Origin: Stomorhina lunata
Lineage: Eukaryota; Arthropoda; Insecta; Diptera; Rhiniidae
Direction of reading: 5' to 3'
Assembly (NCBI GenBank): GCA_933228675.1
Contig: OW121744.1
Location: 61,173,928 to 61,237,927 of the forward strand
Length of the DNA: 64,000 nt
Positions 52,081 through 63,472 of this stretch are shown one piece after another. The position numbers and the translations under genes were made by a program. How positions within the stretch are numbered: the first letter of the stretch is position 1; every line of letters starts with the position of its first letter. Under the pieces are notes generated by a model. That model was not told the origin of the DNA and did no database searches. It saw only the letters and a list, made by a program, of their open reading frames with translations.

Positions 52081-54222
52081 TAACAACAAAAACATATGAT
52101 TTCTAGTACTTTTTTTTTAAATTTAATATATTGAAAATTTTACTTTTGTCCCTGGTAATAAAAGAGTTAATAACATCCGATTTCAACCAAAATTCGAATA
52201 TACATTTCAACCCATTAAATCAATAATAATTACAGTTATTCATATTAAAACTGCTAATATATAACAATTCACGTGCTTTTTAATAACTTTGGCAAAAAAT
52301 TGTAAAAGACCCCATCAAAAGTAATTGGAATGATATAAATAACGTCAAGTAAAAAAGGGCTCACAGTGTATAGCGTCCGTCACAGAAATAAAGGTTTTTT
52401 TTATAATTTGACTAGTGCAATTTTTCTTTTGTCTCCAATTGAACTTGGTTCGTAAAGAGAACTTATATTAGGCTAAAAATATATAGATGTCATTATATCA
52501 GTTTACAGAATAATATGTATAGGAAAGTGTGTAGCGTCCGTCACTGTATATATTTTTTACAAAATAATATTTATTAAATACAAAATTTACGAACACATGT
52601 CTGTCTTATTCATAAAGCAATAACACTGTCTATATCCACAGATTAAATTTAAGGTATAAGGTGTTAAAAAATCATACAGTGGGGCAAATTTGATGCTTTT
52701 GAATTTGTTTTCTTTTGATTTTTGGGACACTCTAACAGCTAGCCGCAGAATTATTTGAACGAAAAAGAAGATGTAAAAAGTATCAAACTTTAAATAAATA
52801 TGTATATGTATGTAGCCGTTTTATGAAATATTAAATTGTGCCCAAAACTCGCATTTTTAACCGCAAAAATAAAAAGGAAGGAGATGAAATTCGGAAACAA
52901 ATAACACCATTATTTTCAGTAATTTACAAACTCTTAAAAAATATGAATTTTTCCTAATAAAAACATTCATGCTGTAAACACAATCACGACAGCAGGCTAC
53001 ACGAAAACCGACTACAAAAGTCGTTGGCTGCTTTCGTTCCCTCGTAGTCAGCTAATTAATTATTTTTAAGACGGCAGCTACAATCCAACAGCTGTTTTTG
53101 AATGGTGCTAATTTAGCGTTAATAAGATGGATGAAATAACAATTTATGTTTTGATAGATATCAACGGTTTCCCTATACCAGATAGTATGTCTAAATCAGA
53201 GATAGGCACAGATACATAAACATTTTGAGTCTGTGTATGTGAGAAAAATTTTGTAAGCAAACTAGCGTTCTCCCCACCCCTTAAGTAATTTTTCAACAAG
53301 CAAACAAACAACCGCCTTGGTTGGATGCTCGTGATCAACTAAATTAAGAAAACAAATCATATGTTACGAATGCTCGCCTAAGAACATAAACCAGAACTAG
53401 ACTGAGGACGAAACTGTCAGGTACATTTAAGAGACGTCAAAAGTACATTTAAAAGACGTCATCTTCATATAAAAAATGTCATTATACATTTTTTTCTATT
53501 TTTTTTTTTTTTTTTTGTGCTTAGTAAAACATATGATCGCACTCTAAATATGCGGTACTCTATGCCTAAGAATAAATTGTTTTGTTTTTTGTGATTTGAG
53601 AGTAATTACAAATACGTGTGACTCTTAAGAGCGCAATTTATATGCATGTGAAGCGCGCTCACCCACATTGCCTATGCCAGGTCTAAATCAAAAAATTAAT
53701 ATAGAAAGATTTTTGTGTGATCTCTTATAGTATGAGAGTTATGGGATTATATACATTATATATATAAATTTTGTATATAAATTTTATTCATCGTATTTAT
53801 GGTAAATAAAGTTAAGTGGTTTAAATCGCTCATTTATTTCAATATTCTAAAGCGTTGACAGAACTAAATTTGTTATTGTCGCCAACAAAAATAGAAATTA
53901 TGCATTAAACACATAGACAACAGCAGGCTACACGAACACCGACTACAAAAGTCGTTGGCTGCAATCGTCGCCTCGTAGTCAGCTACTTAATTATTTTGGG
54001 GACGGCAGCTACATTTAAGACGTCAGCTACATTTCGAAACATCTGTTTATGAGTGGTGCCAATATCGCGTTTATAAGATGGACAAAATAACAATTTAAAT
54101 TTTGATAAAAACGACATAAATTCATTTTATTAATTAACCTCCGAAATCAACGGGTTTCCTGTACCTGATAGTATGTCTATATAAAAAAAAATTATAGAAA
54201 GATTTTGGTGTGATCTCTAATA

Positions 54223-55491
54223 AAGAGTGCTCTAAATAAAATTTGTAGTTGGATTTTCTTAAATAAAAATCAAACCTCTTAATATAAAAACTCTACAAAA
54301 TACGCAAATATAATGACATATTATACAAAATCATTTAGCATTAAAATGTTTACTTAGTACTCGGGTTTTGCAAAATTTTCGACTTTTTACAGTTGCTTCT
54401 GATACCTTTGGAGCATGTGTTCCACCTGCGCTTAAAATTGGACATGTTCTTGGAAATCTTTCCTGTGTTCTTCAATTCCTTTTTTACCAGAGCCTAATAC
54501 CTTTCCACAGGCCGAAGTTCTGGACAGTTAGGTGGATTTGCCTCTCGTGGTACAAAAATGACATTATTCTTTGAGTACCACTCAAGTGCCTTTTTTCCAT
54601 AATGGCATGATGCCAAATCGGGCCAAAAAAATGTAGTCACTCTGTGCTCTCTTAAAAAGGGTTACAACCGTTTTTGTAGGCACTCCTTTATATAAATTTC
54701 TGTGTTTATTGTGCCAGATGCCACAAATACTTTACTTCTTTTGCCGCAACTGCAAATAGCTTGCCACACGAGAAACTTCTTGGGGAATTTTGTTTGTTTT
54801 TTTGTGCGAAACTCTTGCCGAACATTGCCCCGTTTATCAGCAACATAAAAATCTTGACCAGGAAGTTGAGAAAAGTCTGCCAGTACATATGTTTCATCAT
54901 CCATCACACAACAGCTGTATTTTTTTATAAAATCAGACTTCAATTTTTTCGCTCGTTTTTTTGCTTCTAAGTTCTTTATAGCATTGCGATCTGCAACCTT
55001 TTGGACTTTGTATGTCTTCAGTCCAGCATAAGCTTTGACTCTATGTGCAAAATTCGTAGAACATTTCACCGTACGAGCTGCTTTTCTTAAAGAAGTGTTA
55101 GGCGCTCTTCGAAAGAGTCGCTCGACTTCTTTTGCCTTACCAATATCTGTAGGACCTTTTTTCCTCCCTGATCCAGGTTTTCTTTCAATGCTCAGGTTTT
55201 CCTTATACCGTCTGATGGCATTAGAAACCGTTCGAGGGTCAACTTTCAAATTTTTAGCTATTTTTTTAAAAGTCCATGACGGATTTTTTTGAAAAGTTTT
55301 AATTATATTTTCACGAACTTTTTTTTCGCAGTCCATTTTGATTGAAATAACTATTGAAAATTAATAATTTCTAAAATAATAGTATCTGACATATCTATAG
55401 AAACTAACTTGATCAAAAAATAAATTATTTCTTGCACTATGGATAAATTTTGTCTAAAATAGTAAATGCATATTTTTTTTAGAACACTCTT
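54223..55491 (-). mobile_element. DD37E Tc1/mariner transposon, near-intact
   Basis: A 1269-bp element with AAGAGTGCTCTAAATAAA at one end and AAGAGTGTTCTAAAAAAA at the other, flanked by TA (54221-54222, 55492-55493). Element A supplies the empty site (CTCTTATAGTATGAGAGTTA near 53725). It holds one transposase gene on the minus strand, covering most of its length. Other copies in the window are 1-231 and a diverged end at 43540-43643. Confidence 0.85.
54350..55336 (-). pseudogene. DD37E transposase, two nonsense codons
   Basis: One reading frame of 328 codons plus TAA, from MDCEK to NPSTK, with no frameshift. TAA at codon 225 (54662-54664) and TAG at codon 281 (54494-54496) interrupt it. Residues 1-50 form the first HTH (WTFKKIAKNLKVDPRTVSNA), GSGRKKG (55-61) takes the place of the GRPR-like linker, and residues 65-110 form the second HTH. 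The catalytic triad is D147 (MDDETYV), D240 (WPDLASCHYG) and E278 (CPELRPVERY). Exactly 37 residues separate D240 and E278, the signature of the DD37E branch of Tc1/mariner known from mosquitoes and other insects. As it stands, the product would be a 224-residue fragment lacking the second and third catalytic residues. Confidence 0.88.
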
Positions 55492-55659
55492 TAGTTTAAG
55501 AGTTATGGGCTTTTTAAATTTAAAGAATAATACGGTATAACTTTAGAAGTTTATATCCGATATTAACTCTTTTGGTATCAAACAAAAGCTACTAAAGATA
55601 TCTTTTATATTCTTATATATTCTAGATAATATTCTTTATAATGGATTAAGAGCTAATAT

Positions 55660-56882
55660 TAGGGTGTTTACTCGAGTTATGTTTGCTCGATTAATCGGAA
55701 AAATAAAATCGATTAATCGCTCGAGTAAATAAAAATGACTAATTTCAAATAAAGATTTATTTGAGTAATTTTCCACGAGTAATCGAGTTACTCGAGTAAA
55801 ACCATTCTATTAATTTTGTTAGCATTTTTTTTTTTTTAAATATTCATAAAATAAAACGACTCAGTGTATTCCTTAACTGCTAAGTTTGTTTGAAGCAATG
55901 TTGGCCAAATAGAAAGCGTTTTTAAATTAAAGTGCTCAATCTCGAAATGAGAATGTGCTCTAAGAATCTTAATTTAATATGCATTTTTGTTTCTGCTTTT
56001 TTGAGTACGAGTAAAGAAAAAGTTTTTAATGTATGTTCTTATTATTTCCCTGTCACGCACATAATGGCCAACGTTGGTTCGAAATTATAATCGTGGGTTT
56101 AAATATTGTCAATTCTAAGCAATAATCGAGAGTTGTAATATAGTCCATTGCAGATTCAATAATCGTAGATCCAAATATAGCTGGTTGTATGTCCAGAAAT
56201 AATAGTTTATCATACACCAGTTGTGGTATCCAATGTAATTTCTACTATTGTTAATTTAAAGGTCCTAATGTAATTGTAGCTTTTGTTATAGTCCAGTTCA
56301 ATATATTCGTAGGTACTACTATAGTTTAGTTGAAGATTCTTATGTAACCGTACATACTATTACTATAGTAGGACCAATAATAATAGTACGTTCTACTATA
56401 GTTCAATTAATCGTAGATCGTACTATAGTCCTGTTGAAGATCTCATTGTGAAGATAGATAAAAGGAAGTAGATTCTTTTAATCTATTAGATCAAAATCAG
56501 GATTTATCAAATCAAAAGATTACTTTAGGCGATCAGTGTAGAAATGAATACATATATAGAAATAAATGAACTCACTTTAAATATTTAGGGTGACGATATG
56601 TTTTAAATATATGGCACAAATGTTATTTTTTTTTTTAAATACAATTTTTATTTTGTATGTTTTTTATTGTGATTTGTTAAATTTTTTGTTAATAAAACAC
56701 TATAATTTTTTTAAAAACAGCTTTTGAAAAAATTTTACTCGAGTAATTTTAAATCGAATTTTTTACTCGATTAACTCGAGTAATTTTTGACGATTAATCG
56801 ATTTTTCGAGTAATTCAAAAACCCCATTTTCAAGTTATTTGATTACTCAAACAATTAAAAGTCGAGTAAAATGAACACCCTA
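55660..56882. mobile_element. 1223-bp hAT-like TIR element with perfect 8-bp TSD
   Basis: Starts TAGGGTGTTTACTCGAGTTA and ends with the inverse, AAAATGAACACCCTA. The subterminal regions are packed with ACTCGAGTAA/TTACTCGAGT and TCGATTAATCG motifs in both orientations. The perfect duplication GCTAATAT sits at 55652-55659 and 56883-56890. No transposase is readable. The centre (56040-56460) has several TACTATAGT words. It resembles the 388 and 34637 elements in its TAGGG terminus and 8-bp target. Confidence 0.82.
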
Positions 56883-56957
56883 GCTAATATACTATAAACT
56901 TATTTCTGCAACCGACTTTTTTTATAAAAATTCGTATATCTTAAAACAATATAGATA

Positions 56958-58296
56958 GTACCTGGTAGACCGAGCCTTGCTCGGAGCTTTATGATAAGCA
57001 TTTTGAGGAAAATTTTAAAGTTTTTATATATTTTATATTATAAAGTGCTAAAATAAATTTAGAGGAAAGACATTGTAGAAATATTCAGTTAATTTTGAAT
57101 TATTTGATTTATTTTGTCCGACCAACACATAGTTTGCATAGTTTACAGTTTAACTCATTTTGAATAATTTTGGAAATTATTCATATCAACAGAAACCTCT
57201 GTCGACTCATGCGCAACAACTTTGCTAAAGATTATAGTCTGATCAAATGCACAGTTTACGATTTAATTCATTTTGAGTAGTTTTCTGTGGCGCCACCTGT
57301 CGGACTTTGCTTATTCCAATTCATAAACCTTCTTCGGCTTATCCGTAACAACTTTGCTGAAGATTATAGCATGATTAAATGTACAGCATACGATTAAATT
57401 GACTTTGAGTAAATTTCAGTAGCGCCACCTGTCGAAATTTCTTCATACCAACTAAGAAACCTTCGTCGGCTCATGTGCAACAACTTTGCTAAAGATTGTA
57501 GCATGATTAAATGTACAGATTACGATTAAATTGACTTTGAGTAAGTTTCTGTAGCGCCATCTTTTGGAATTTAGTCTTATCAACTTTGAAACCTTCACCG
57601 GCTTATCCGCAACATCTTCGCTAAAGAGCATAACACAATCAAATTCACAGTTTACTATTCTATAAAGAACATACATACAGACAAACATTCATTTGTTTAA
57701 AATAATACTAATTTTTCCCCCTTTTTATTCCCTAATTTCTAAAAGTTCCATATGTATATTTGGTACTTTTTTGGTGCCAGTTGAATTCGGTACATTTTTT
57801 TAAAACGCATTTAACATAATGTATAATGTTCCTATTCATATTACTTTGGAGATGTTAAGTTATCATTTTATCCCTTTTTTACCCATTTTGGCTCCAAAAT
57901 CAAAAAAGTACCAAATACGTGTTTCATGTTTTTTTACATCTATTGATTGCAGTACCAAGTTTCTTTCTATATTCTTTAGTTTAAAATATAAGAGTGGGTT
58001 AAAAAGGTGCCAAAAAAACTATTTTCACCCTTTTTTACCCCCTATCGGACATAGTTTCAAAAAAGTATTAAACACCTGTCCGCTTATTTTCAAAGTTGTT
58101 TAAAACGTAATTTTAATTTTGTTTCTATACCTATTACTTTAGGAGACATAGCGTTTTCGATTTTTTCCCCTTTTTACCCGTTTTTACCCTCTTAGAGGTA
58201 AAAGTTCCAAAAGTCCCTTCTTCTTCGACCTATCATCAACAGAGATACCCACTGTCCAAATTTTATCAAAATCGTTAGAGCCGTTTTTGAGATAGC

Positions 58297-58337
<41 letters not shown>

Positions 58338-58362
58338 TATTGCTCGTTTAAGAATATAAGAT
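56958..58362 (-). mobile_element. Helitron-like element, copy 3
   Basis: Minus-strand copy closely matching 7476-9034. The 3' hairpin CCGAGCCTTGCTCGG is at the left edge (after GTACCTGGTAGA), the ~130-bp units are at 57150-57620, and the TA tract is at 58302-58333 next to CGTTTAAGAATATAAGATAA. It is nested within element B and is non-coding. Confidence 0.65.
58302..58333. repeat. (TA)16 microsatellite
   Basis: A 32-bp perfect TA run at the conserved position in Helitron-like copy 3. Confidence 0.95.
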
Positions 58363-59290
58363 AAGTATGCTCTTTTATATAATGAATTTTATAAAGAACA
58401 TACTGGGCTTTTATATAACATGAACTACGTAGCTCTAGCACACGTAGCGTGTGAGTTAGACAGTTTAAAAAATAACTTTTTAAAATTTTACTTCTATTGA
58501 GTTAGAGTTATATAAATATAAATTTTTACATAATATATTATTAGATATTATTATATACATTAAATATATAAATATTTGATGTTTACATAAATTCTCCCCA
58601 TTGTATTTATGGTAAATAAAGTCTAGTGGTTTAAATCGCTCATTTATTTCAATATTATATGGTGTTGACAGCACTAAATCTTTGATTGTCGCCAACAAAA
58701 ATAGCAAATAGTTTAATTTTGGCTAAAGCCACAAGTATCGGCTCTAAAAAATGTATTTCTATTTGAATGCATGTATTCTAATTTTGACAGGTTGTAGCCC
58801 GTAGCCTGCTGTTGTCTATGTGGTTAATGCATTAGTTTAATGTTGGCTACAGCTTCAACAGTGGTCGGTGGTCGTGTGGCTGTGTCGACGCTAAAATATT
58901 TATTTGAATACGTTTATTTTTGTTTTGACAGGTTGTGGCCAGTAGCCTGTAGCCGTGATTGTGTTTCTAGCATCGAGTAAAAACTGTATCGTCCGCAACA
59001 GTTCATTTAAGGATTTTCGGTGGAACTGCAGACTTTAAAATTTTTTATAAAAACTGTTTTGTAATCCTCTGATTTTCTTCTATCTTCAATTTAGCGAATA
59101 AAGAGATATTAGCTCCTCCAAAACAAGTATGTAAATTAACATATGCCATTCGATAGCACTGTCAATGGGCTAATATTCTCTGAAATTTGTGCAAAGATAT
59201 CTCGTGTAAAACGAGAAATTCATTTAAGTTTAACAAAATTCGTATAATTGTATCGTCCGTCACGCAGGATTTGCCCATATGCTCAGGAGA

Positions 59291-60132
59291 GTATTCAAGA
59301 ATGTAGAACATTTTGAAAAATCCTTAATACTTAGGAAAGTTTTCAACTGATTCTAAGGTAATATATCTCGTTGGAAAGCCTATTTAGTTATCAGCACCAT
59401 GGTGCTAAACACTTTTTTAAATTGTATTCTAAGTAAATTTTTTTCAAACATTTGAAGAAACCCCTTATTTTTCCAATAAAACTGGCATGTCCAAGTCGTC
59501 CGATTTGAATGAAACATTGTACATATTTGGATAATTGGGGTCAAATGTAAAAAAATTGAGGGTACGTCTTTCTATAAAATGACTTTCAAGTTTTTTTTTT
59601 GCTGCAGTAAGCATTTCAGTAATTTGTTAATGTATTACATAATTCCCACGACAAATTTCTACTAATTACTGAAAAAAAGTCAGTATTCAGAAAATTTTAC
59701 TGATTACTGAAAATGACTTCAGTTATCCGTAAATTTAACTAAATCCTAAAAAATCAGTAAATTTAATTGTTTAATAATTAGATTTCAGTATCTAGAGATT
59801 TTCACCAAAAATAAAAAACAAAAAAAAAACTTCGATTGATTTTTATTTCAATACGGAAAGGTCATTGAAGGCAAGAAAGTAATGATACTTCAAAGGACCT
59901 TCTTCTTCTTAAGTAATTAGTAAAAACCTCCGGTTACAGCATTTTTTCAGTAATCAGTAAAAACATACTGGTAATTTGATATCAAATTTGCTAGAAAGAT
60001 TTTTGTTATATGGGGTTATATCCGGAACGAAAATCGTTTAAGAAAATTTTGAACGATTTTGTTTATTTGGAATAGGCTTTGTCCGGTATCGGTAGTTTTT
60101 GTACTGTAACTTGTTAGTAATTTTTGGTATTG
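59291..60132. other. 0.84 kb without recognised gene
   Basis: AT-rich. Repeated words of the type CAGTAAT/ATTACTG between 59610 and 59960 suggest a decayed small repeat, but I cannot bound it. Confidence 0.35.
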
Positions 60133-60955
60133 TTATACCCTTCACAACCATAGGTGGAAAGGGTATTATAAGTTTGTGCTGATGTATGTAACACATAGAA
60201 ATATTTGTCTTAGACCCACCTTATAGTATACCAATAGGCTTAGAATCACATTCTGAGTCGATTTAGCGATGTCTGTCTGTCCGTCCGTCCGTCTGGCTGG
60301 CTGGCTGGACCCCATATAAACCTTGTAATCAAACTACAGGTCGCAATTCTAAAGATAACTTTATGAAATTTGGCACAAATCATTTTTTTGATAATGGGAC
60401 CATGGCTATTGAAATTGGTCAAAATCGTTCCATTATTTGTGGTACCTCAAATAGGTCTCACTTCCCGGAATTGATATATTGACCACAAATATAAATATTT
60501 TTTCATGAAATTTAAAACAAATACTGAATATGTAAACTAAAATCAGTGTATCAAATCGGTCTACATTTGACCATAGCTCCCATACAAACTCTTCTTTAAA
60601 AACGCACTAAATGAGACAAAAATCGTAAATCTAAAGGTAATGAGAATTTTGAGTTTATTTTTTGTATGTATACACAAGTATACACAAGTTTTGTAACAAC
60701 TGTATACACAAGTTTTGTAACAACTGTAATCAATAATTTAAATTTCGAGATAATCGGTCCACATTTGACCCTAGCTCTCATATAAGTCCAAATGACGGAA
60801 ACAGGTTAAATATATAAGTTTTGAGAAAATGTTTGTATGATGGCAAAATTTAGCAAATATTTGTCTTCATACAGGAAAAATAACACCTTTGACCTTAGTG
60901 GTGAAGGGTATCGTATGGTCGGGCTTGACCGACTATAGCGCTTTCTTACTTGTTT
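60133..60955 (+). mobile_element. Helentron-like repeat H1, full copy
   Basis: ATACCCTTCACAACCATAGG to GACTATAGCGCTTTCTTACT, with a GTCTGTCCGTCCGTCCGTC tract at 60271-60290. It includes a local duplication TATACACAAGTTTTGTAACAAC near 60680-60720. Non-coding. Confidence 0.65.
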
Positions 60956-62092
60956 ATATTTCCAATTTTTTCAAACTAACTAGAAGCGCGTCAACTTTTC
61001 AATCCTTTGCTGTAAAATAGTGGAATTTTGTAAACCTCACACCAGGCAACATAAATTATAACTGACCAGAAAAAAAAATAACTAGGAATATTTTTCATTG
61101 ACTCCAACTTCTTATCGTCTGAAAATATTTTTAATAAACGTAACTGTCATAATTTTAAATCCATTAAAGTAATAACCGCCATCTTCCAAATGACCAATTG
61201 ACAACGCATCGCCTTCCACTTTATTGACAGCGAATCCAGATAGAAAATGACTTGATTTCGAAATAATAAATTGAAATGTTAAACAAATAATGAAGTTGGA
61301 GAAGAATAAAGAAGATATTGGATGTCGAACATAAATTTAGAACAATTAAGAGTGACACTTCAAACATTTTGCGTAATAATAACTGTTAAACGTTATATTT
61401 AACTCAATTCTGGTTCTTATGTGAAGGCATTTCAAAATCTAATTGAAAATTTCAACACACACTAAAAATAGATGGAGAATGAAAAAACAAAACCCCAACA
61501 CGACTTTGACTTCTTCCAATCATTCCAAATAATTACGAGTAATCGATGGCATTTAACGTTTAGCATAATTTTTCACTTGAACAATTTATTTAGAAATTGT
61601 ATTTTTTTTTTTCTTTTGCTTGAAATAAGAAAATTTCTTTATTACTCGTATAATTTTGCGTGGGCTTTCGATTACTTTATCACGAGCTCCAAGTGATTTC
61701 ATGTTTTATCCCAGCACTTGTGGGCTTTTCTACTGCTTGTGGTATTGCATCCATTCATCCATCCATACGTCTTGCCAACCATTCACTCATCCACATGTCC
61801 AACCATTATTTGCTGCAAGTTTAATATTTTATTATTTGTTTTTGGCTTATTTGCCTCAAGAATAAGAAGTTATGTGTTGCATGTAACGCTTGGTTAAATG
61901 ATCATTGTTTAGGCATTTGAAAACATGCCTCATGTGCGATCGACTACATGTTGCAACATTAGGCTTCTACACAGAAATTTCTAAGATGAAGTATAAGAAT
62001 TCAAAAGATGCTGGTTGGTAGTGAGTTGGTTTTGTCGTTTGATTTACACTGGTCAACGTTGAAAAGTAAACAATAACAAGTAGTATAACAAA
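60956..62092. other. 1.1 kb apparently unique DNA
   Basis: AT-rich with a CATTCATCCATCCATAC patch near 61753. Overlapping frames of ~70 codons have no domain I recognise. Confidence 0.4.
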
Positions 62093-62175
62093 CAAGTAAG
62101 AAAGTGGTTTAGTCGGTCAAGCCCGACCATACGATACCCTTCACCACTAAGGTAAAAGGTGTTCTTTTTTATGTA

Positions 62176-63472
62176 CAAAATGGCGCAAAAGTATTCCTCC
62201 TATCAGAAAATGCTATAAATTTTGCGATTGGCCCCTAATGTCAATTCTGTTTTGACATTTGTGTAGTAAACACTTGCGAAATACACGTTAATAAACAATG
62301 TTACGCTACACTGCTCCAGAACGAGGAATATTGGTGACTATTTATTTGACCAATAGTCGGTCGGTGACTTTGGCACAACGTGAATTTCGTAGCAGATTTC
62401 CTGGCCGTCCAACACCTACTGGTGAAACACTGCGACGTTTAGCCGCTCGCCTCGAAGAGACTGGCACAACACGAGATGCTGCCAGGCGTAGCAGACCCCG
62501 GAGTAGCCGTTCTGTAGAGAATATTGCTGCCGTAGCCGAGGATGTCATGGAAGCGCCGTCAACATCGACCAGACGACATGCCACGCAAATGGGTATCAGT
62601 CGGCGGTCTTTACAGCGAATTTTGGTAAAAGATTTGAAGATGTTTCCGTACAAAGTCCATCAGCTGTTAGCTGCTGACCGTCAATATCGTCTAACATACG
62701 CTCAAGCCGCACTTAATCACCATCAAGAGGAAGATGATTTTTCATCAAAAATAATCATGAGTGATGAGGCCCATTTCCATCTCAGCGGGTACGTAAATAA
62801 GCAAAATTTATGCTTCTGGGGCACTGAAAATCCGCGTGTAACCCACGAAGAGCCATTACACCCGCTCAAAGTCACTGTATGGTGTGCTATTTTTGCTGGA
62901 GGAGTCATCAGACCTTTTTTCTTCGAAGACGTTGCGGGCCAAACGGTTACTGGGAGTGGTGAGCGCTACCGAGCAATGATTAACGAGTTCTTTTTGCAGC
63001 AACTTGATGAATTGGGATTGGAAAACAGGACGGTGTAACGGCACACACTGCACGTGCCACAACCGATATGCTGAAGGATGCATTTCCCGGGCTCCTAATC
63101 TCCCGTTTTGGCGATTAGCACTGGTCAGCAAGATCGCCTGATTTGACCGCTGCAGATTTCTTTTAGTGGGGCTTTTTGAAGTCGCGGATTTATGTCAACA
63201 ACCCTCAGACTCTTGCAGCTCTTAAAGACAATATCCGTCAAGAATGTGAGGACCTATCGCCGGAAGTTTTGGCCAAAGTGATGGAAAATGCCATAAAAAG
63301 GACTCAAATGACAATCAACTGTGGCGGCGGCCATTTACATGATATCATATTCTCGACTTGATGTAAACAATTAAAAGACCAAGTAAAAATAATCCACGAG
63401 AAGAATCAAAGTCTTTAATTTTTTTTAAATTACAGCCAAAAAACATCGGAAGGTTATTTTTGCGCCACCTTG
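62176..63472 (+). mobile_element. 1297-bp mariner-superfamily transposon with TA duplication
   Basis: The terminal inverted repeats CAAAATGGCGCAAAAGTATT and CAAGGTGGCGCAAAAATAAC are flanked by TA (62174-62175, 63473-63474). The uninterrupted H1 repeat (CTGTATAAAGAC near 34110) confirms the target. It holds a single transposase gene on plus. Confidence 0.85.
62298..63361 (+). pseudogene. DDD-type mariner-superfamily transposase, disrupted
   Basis: The first 246 codons are open. Residues 15-110 hold two HTH-type regions (SVTLAQREFRSRFPGRPTP, then ENIAAVAEDV and TQMGISRRSLQRIL). The first catalytic Asp is D156 (IIMSDEAHFHLSGY), followed by CFWGTENPR. Near 63026 a small deletion shifts the frame just before the second Asp (QDGVTAHTA). 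The frame continues with TAG at 63116-63118, RSPDLTAADFF (third Asp) and TAG at 63164-63166, ending HLHDIIFST at 63361. Ignoring the stop, 36 residues lie between the second and third Asp, more than the 34 of classic mariner. So this belongs to a DDxD sister group, which I do not name. Confidence 0.82.

Larger units (their letters stand above)
53901..58831. mobile_element. TIR element B, same family as A, inserted into A
   Basis: Ends TGCATTAAACACATAGACAA and inverted TGCATTAACCACATAGACAA, followed by CAGCAGGCTAC. TTA flanks both sides (53898-53900, 58832-58834). Its own sequence (about 1.0 kb) parallels A: ACCGACTACAAAAGTCGTTG, GTGTGATCTCT, TTTATGGTAAATAAAGT and TTGTCGCCAACAAAAATAG occur in both in the same order. 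It was in turn invaded by a DD37E element, a hAT-like element and a Helitron-like element. Confidence 0.65.
52970..58972. mobile_element. TIR element A (host of nested stack), 3-bp TSD
   Basis: Ends TGCTGTAAACACAATCACG and inverted TGCTAGAAACACAATCACG, with GGCTAC beyond. Flanks are TCA (52967-52969) and TCG (58973-58975), against TCA in the empty site of repeat D copy 1. Without its own insertion (B plus one TTA) it is about 1.07 kb: 52970-53900 and 58835-58972. It carries the phrase GACTACAAAAGTCGTTGGCT, a hairpin. No transposase. The 3-bp target suggests PIF/Harbinger affinity. Confidence 0.65.
52306..59290 (+). repeat. Repeat D, copy 2, split by a ~6-kb nested insertion
   Basis: 52306-52969 and 58976-59290 align with successive parts of copy 1 (23491-24820). 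They begin GTAAAAGACCCCATCAAAAG and end GTCACGCAGGATTTGCCCAT, with the same TAGCGTCCGTCAC motifs (52373, 52533, 58990, 59258). Everything in between is a later insertion. Confidence 0.65.

Noticed and set aside
62342..62653. 103-codon minus-strand frame
   Set aside because: Antisense shadow of the mariner-superfamily transposase.
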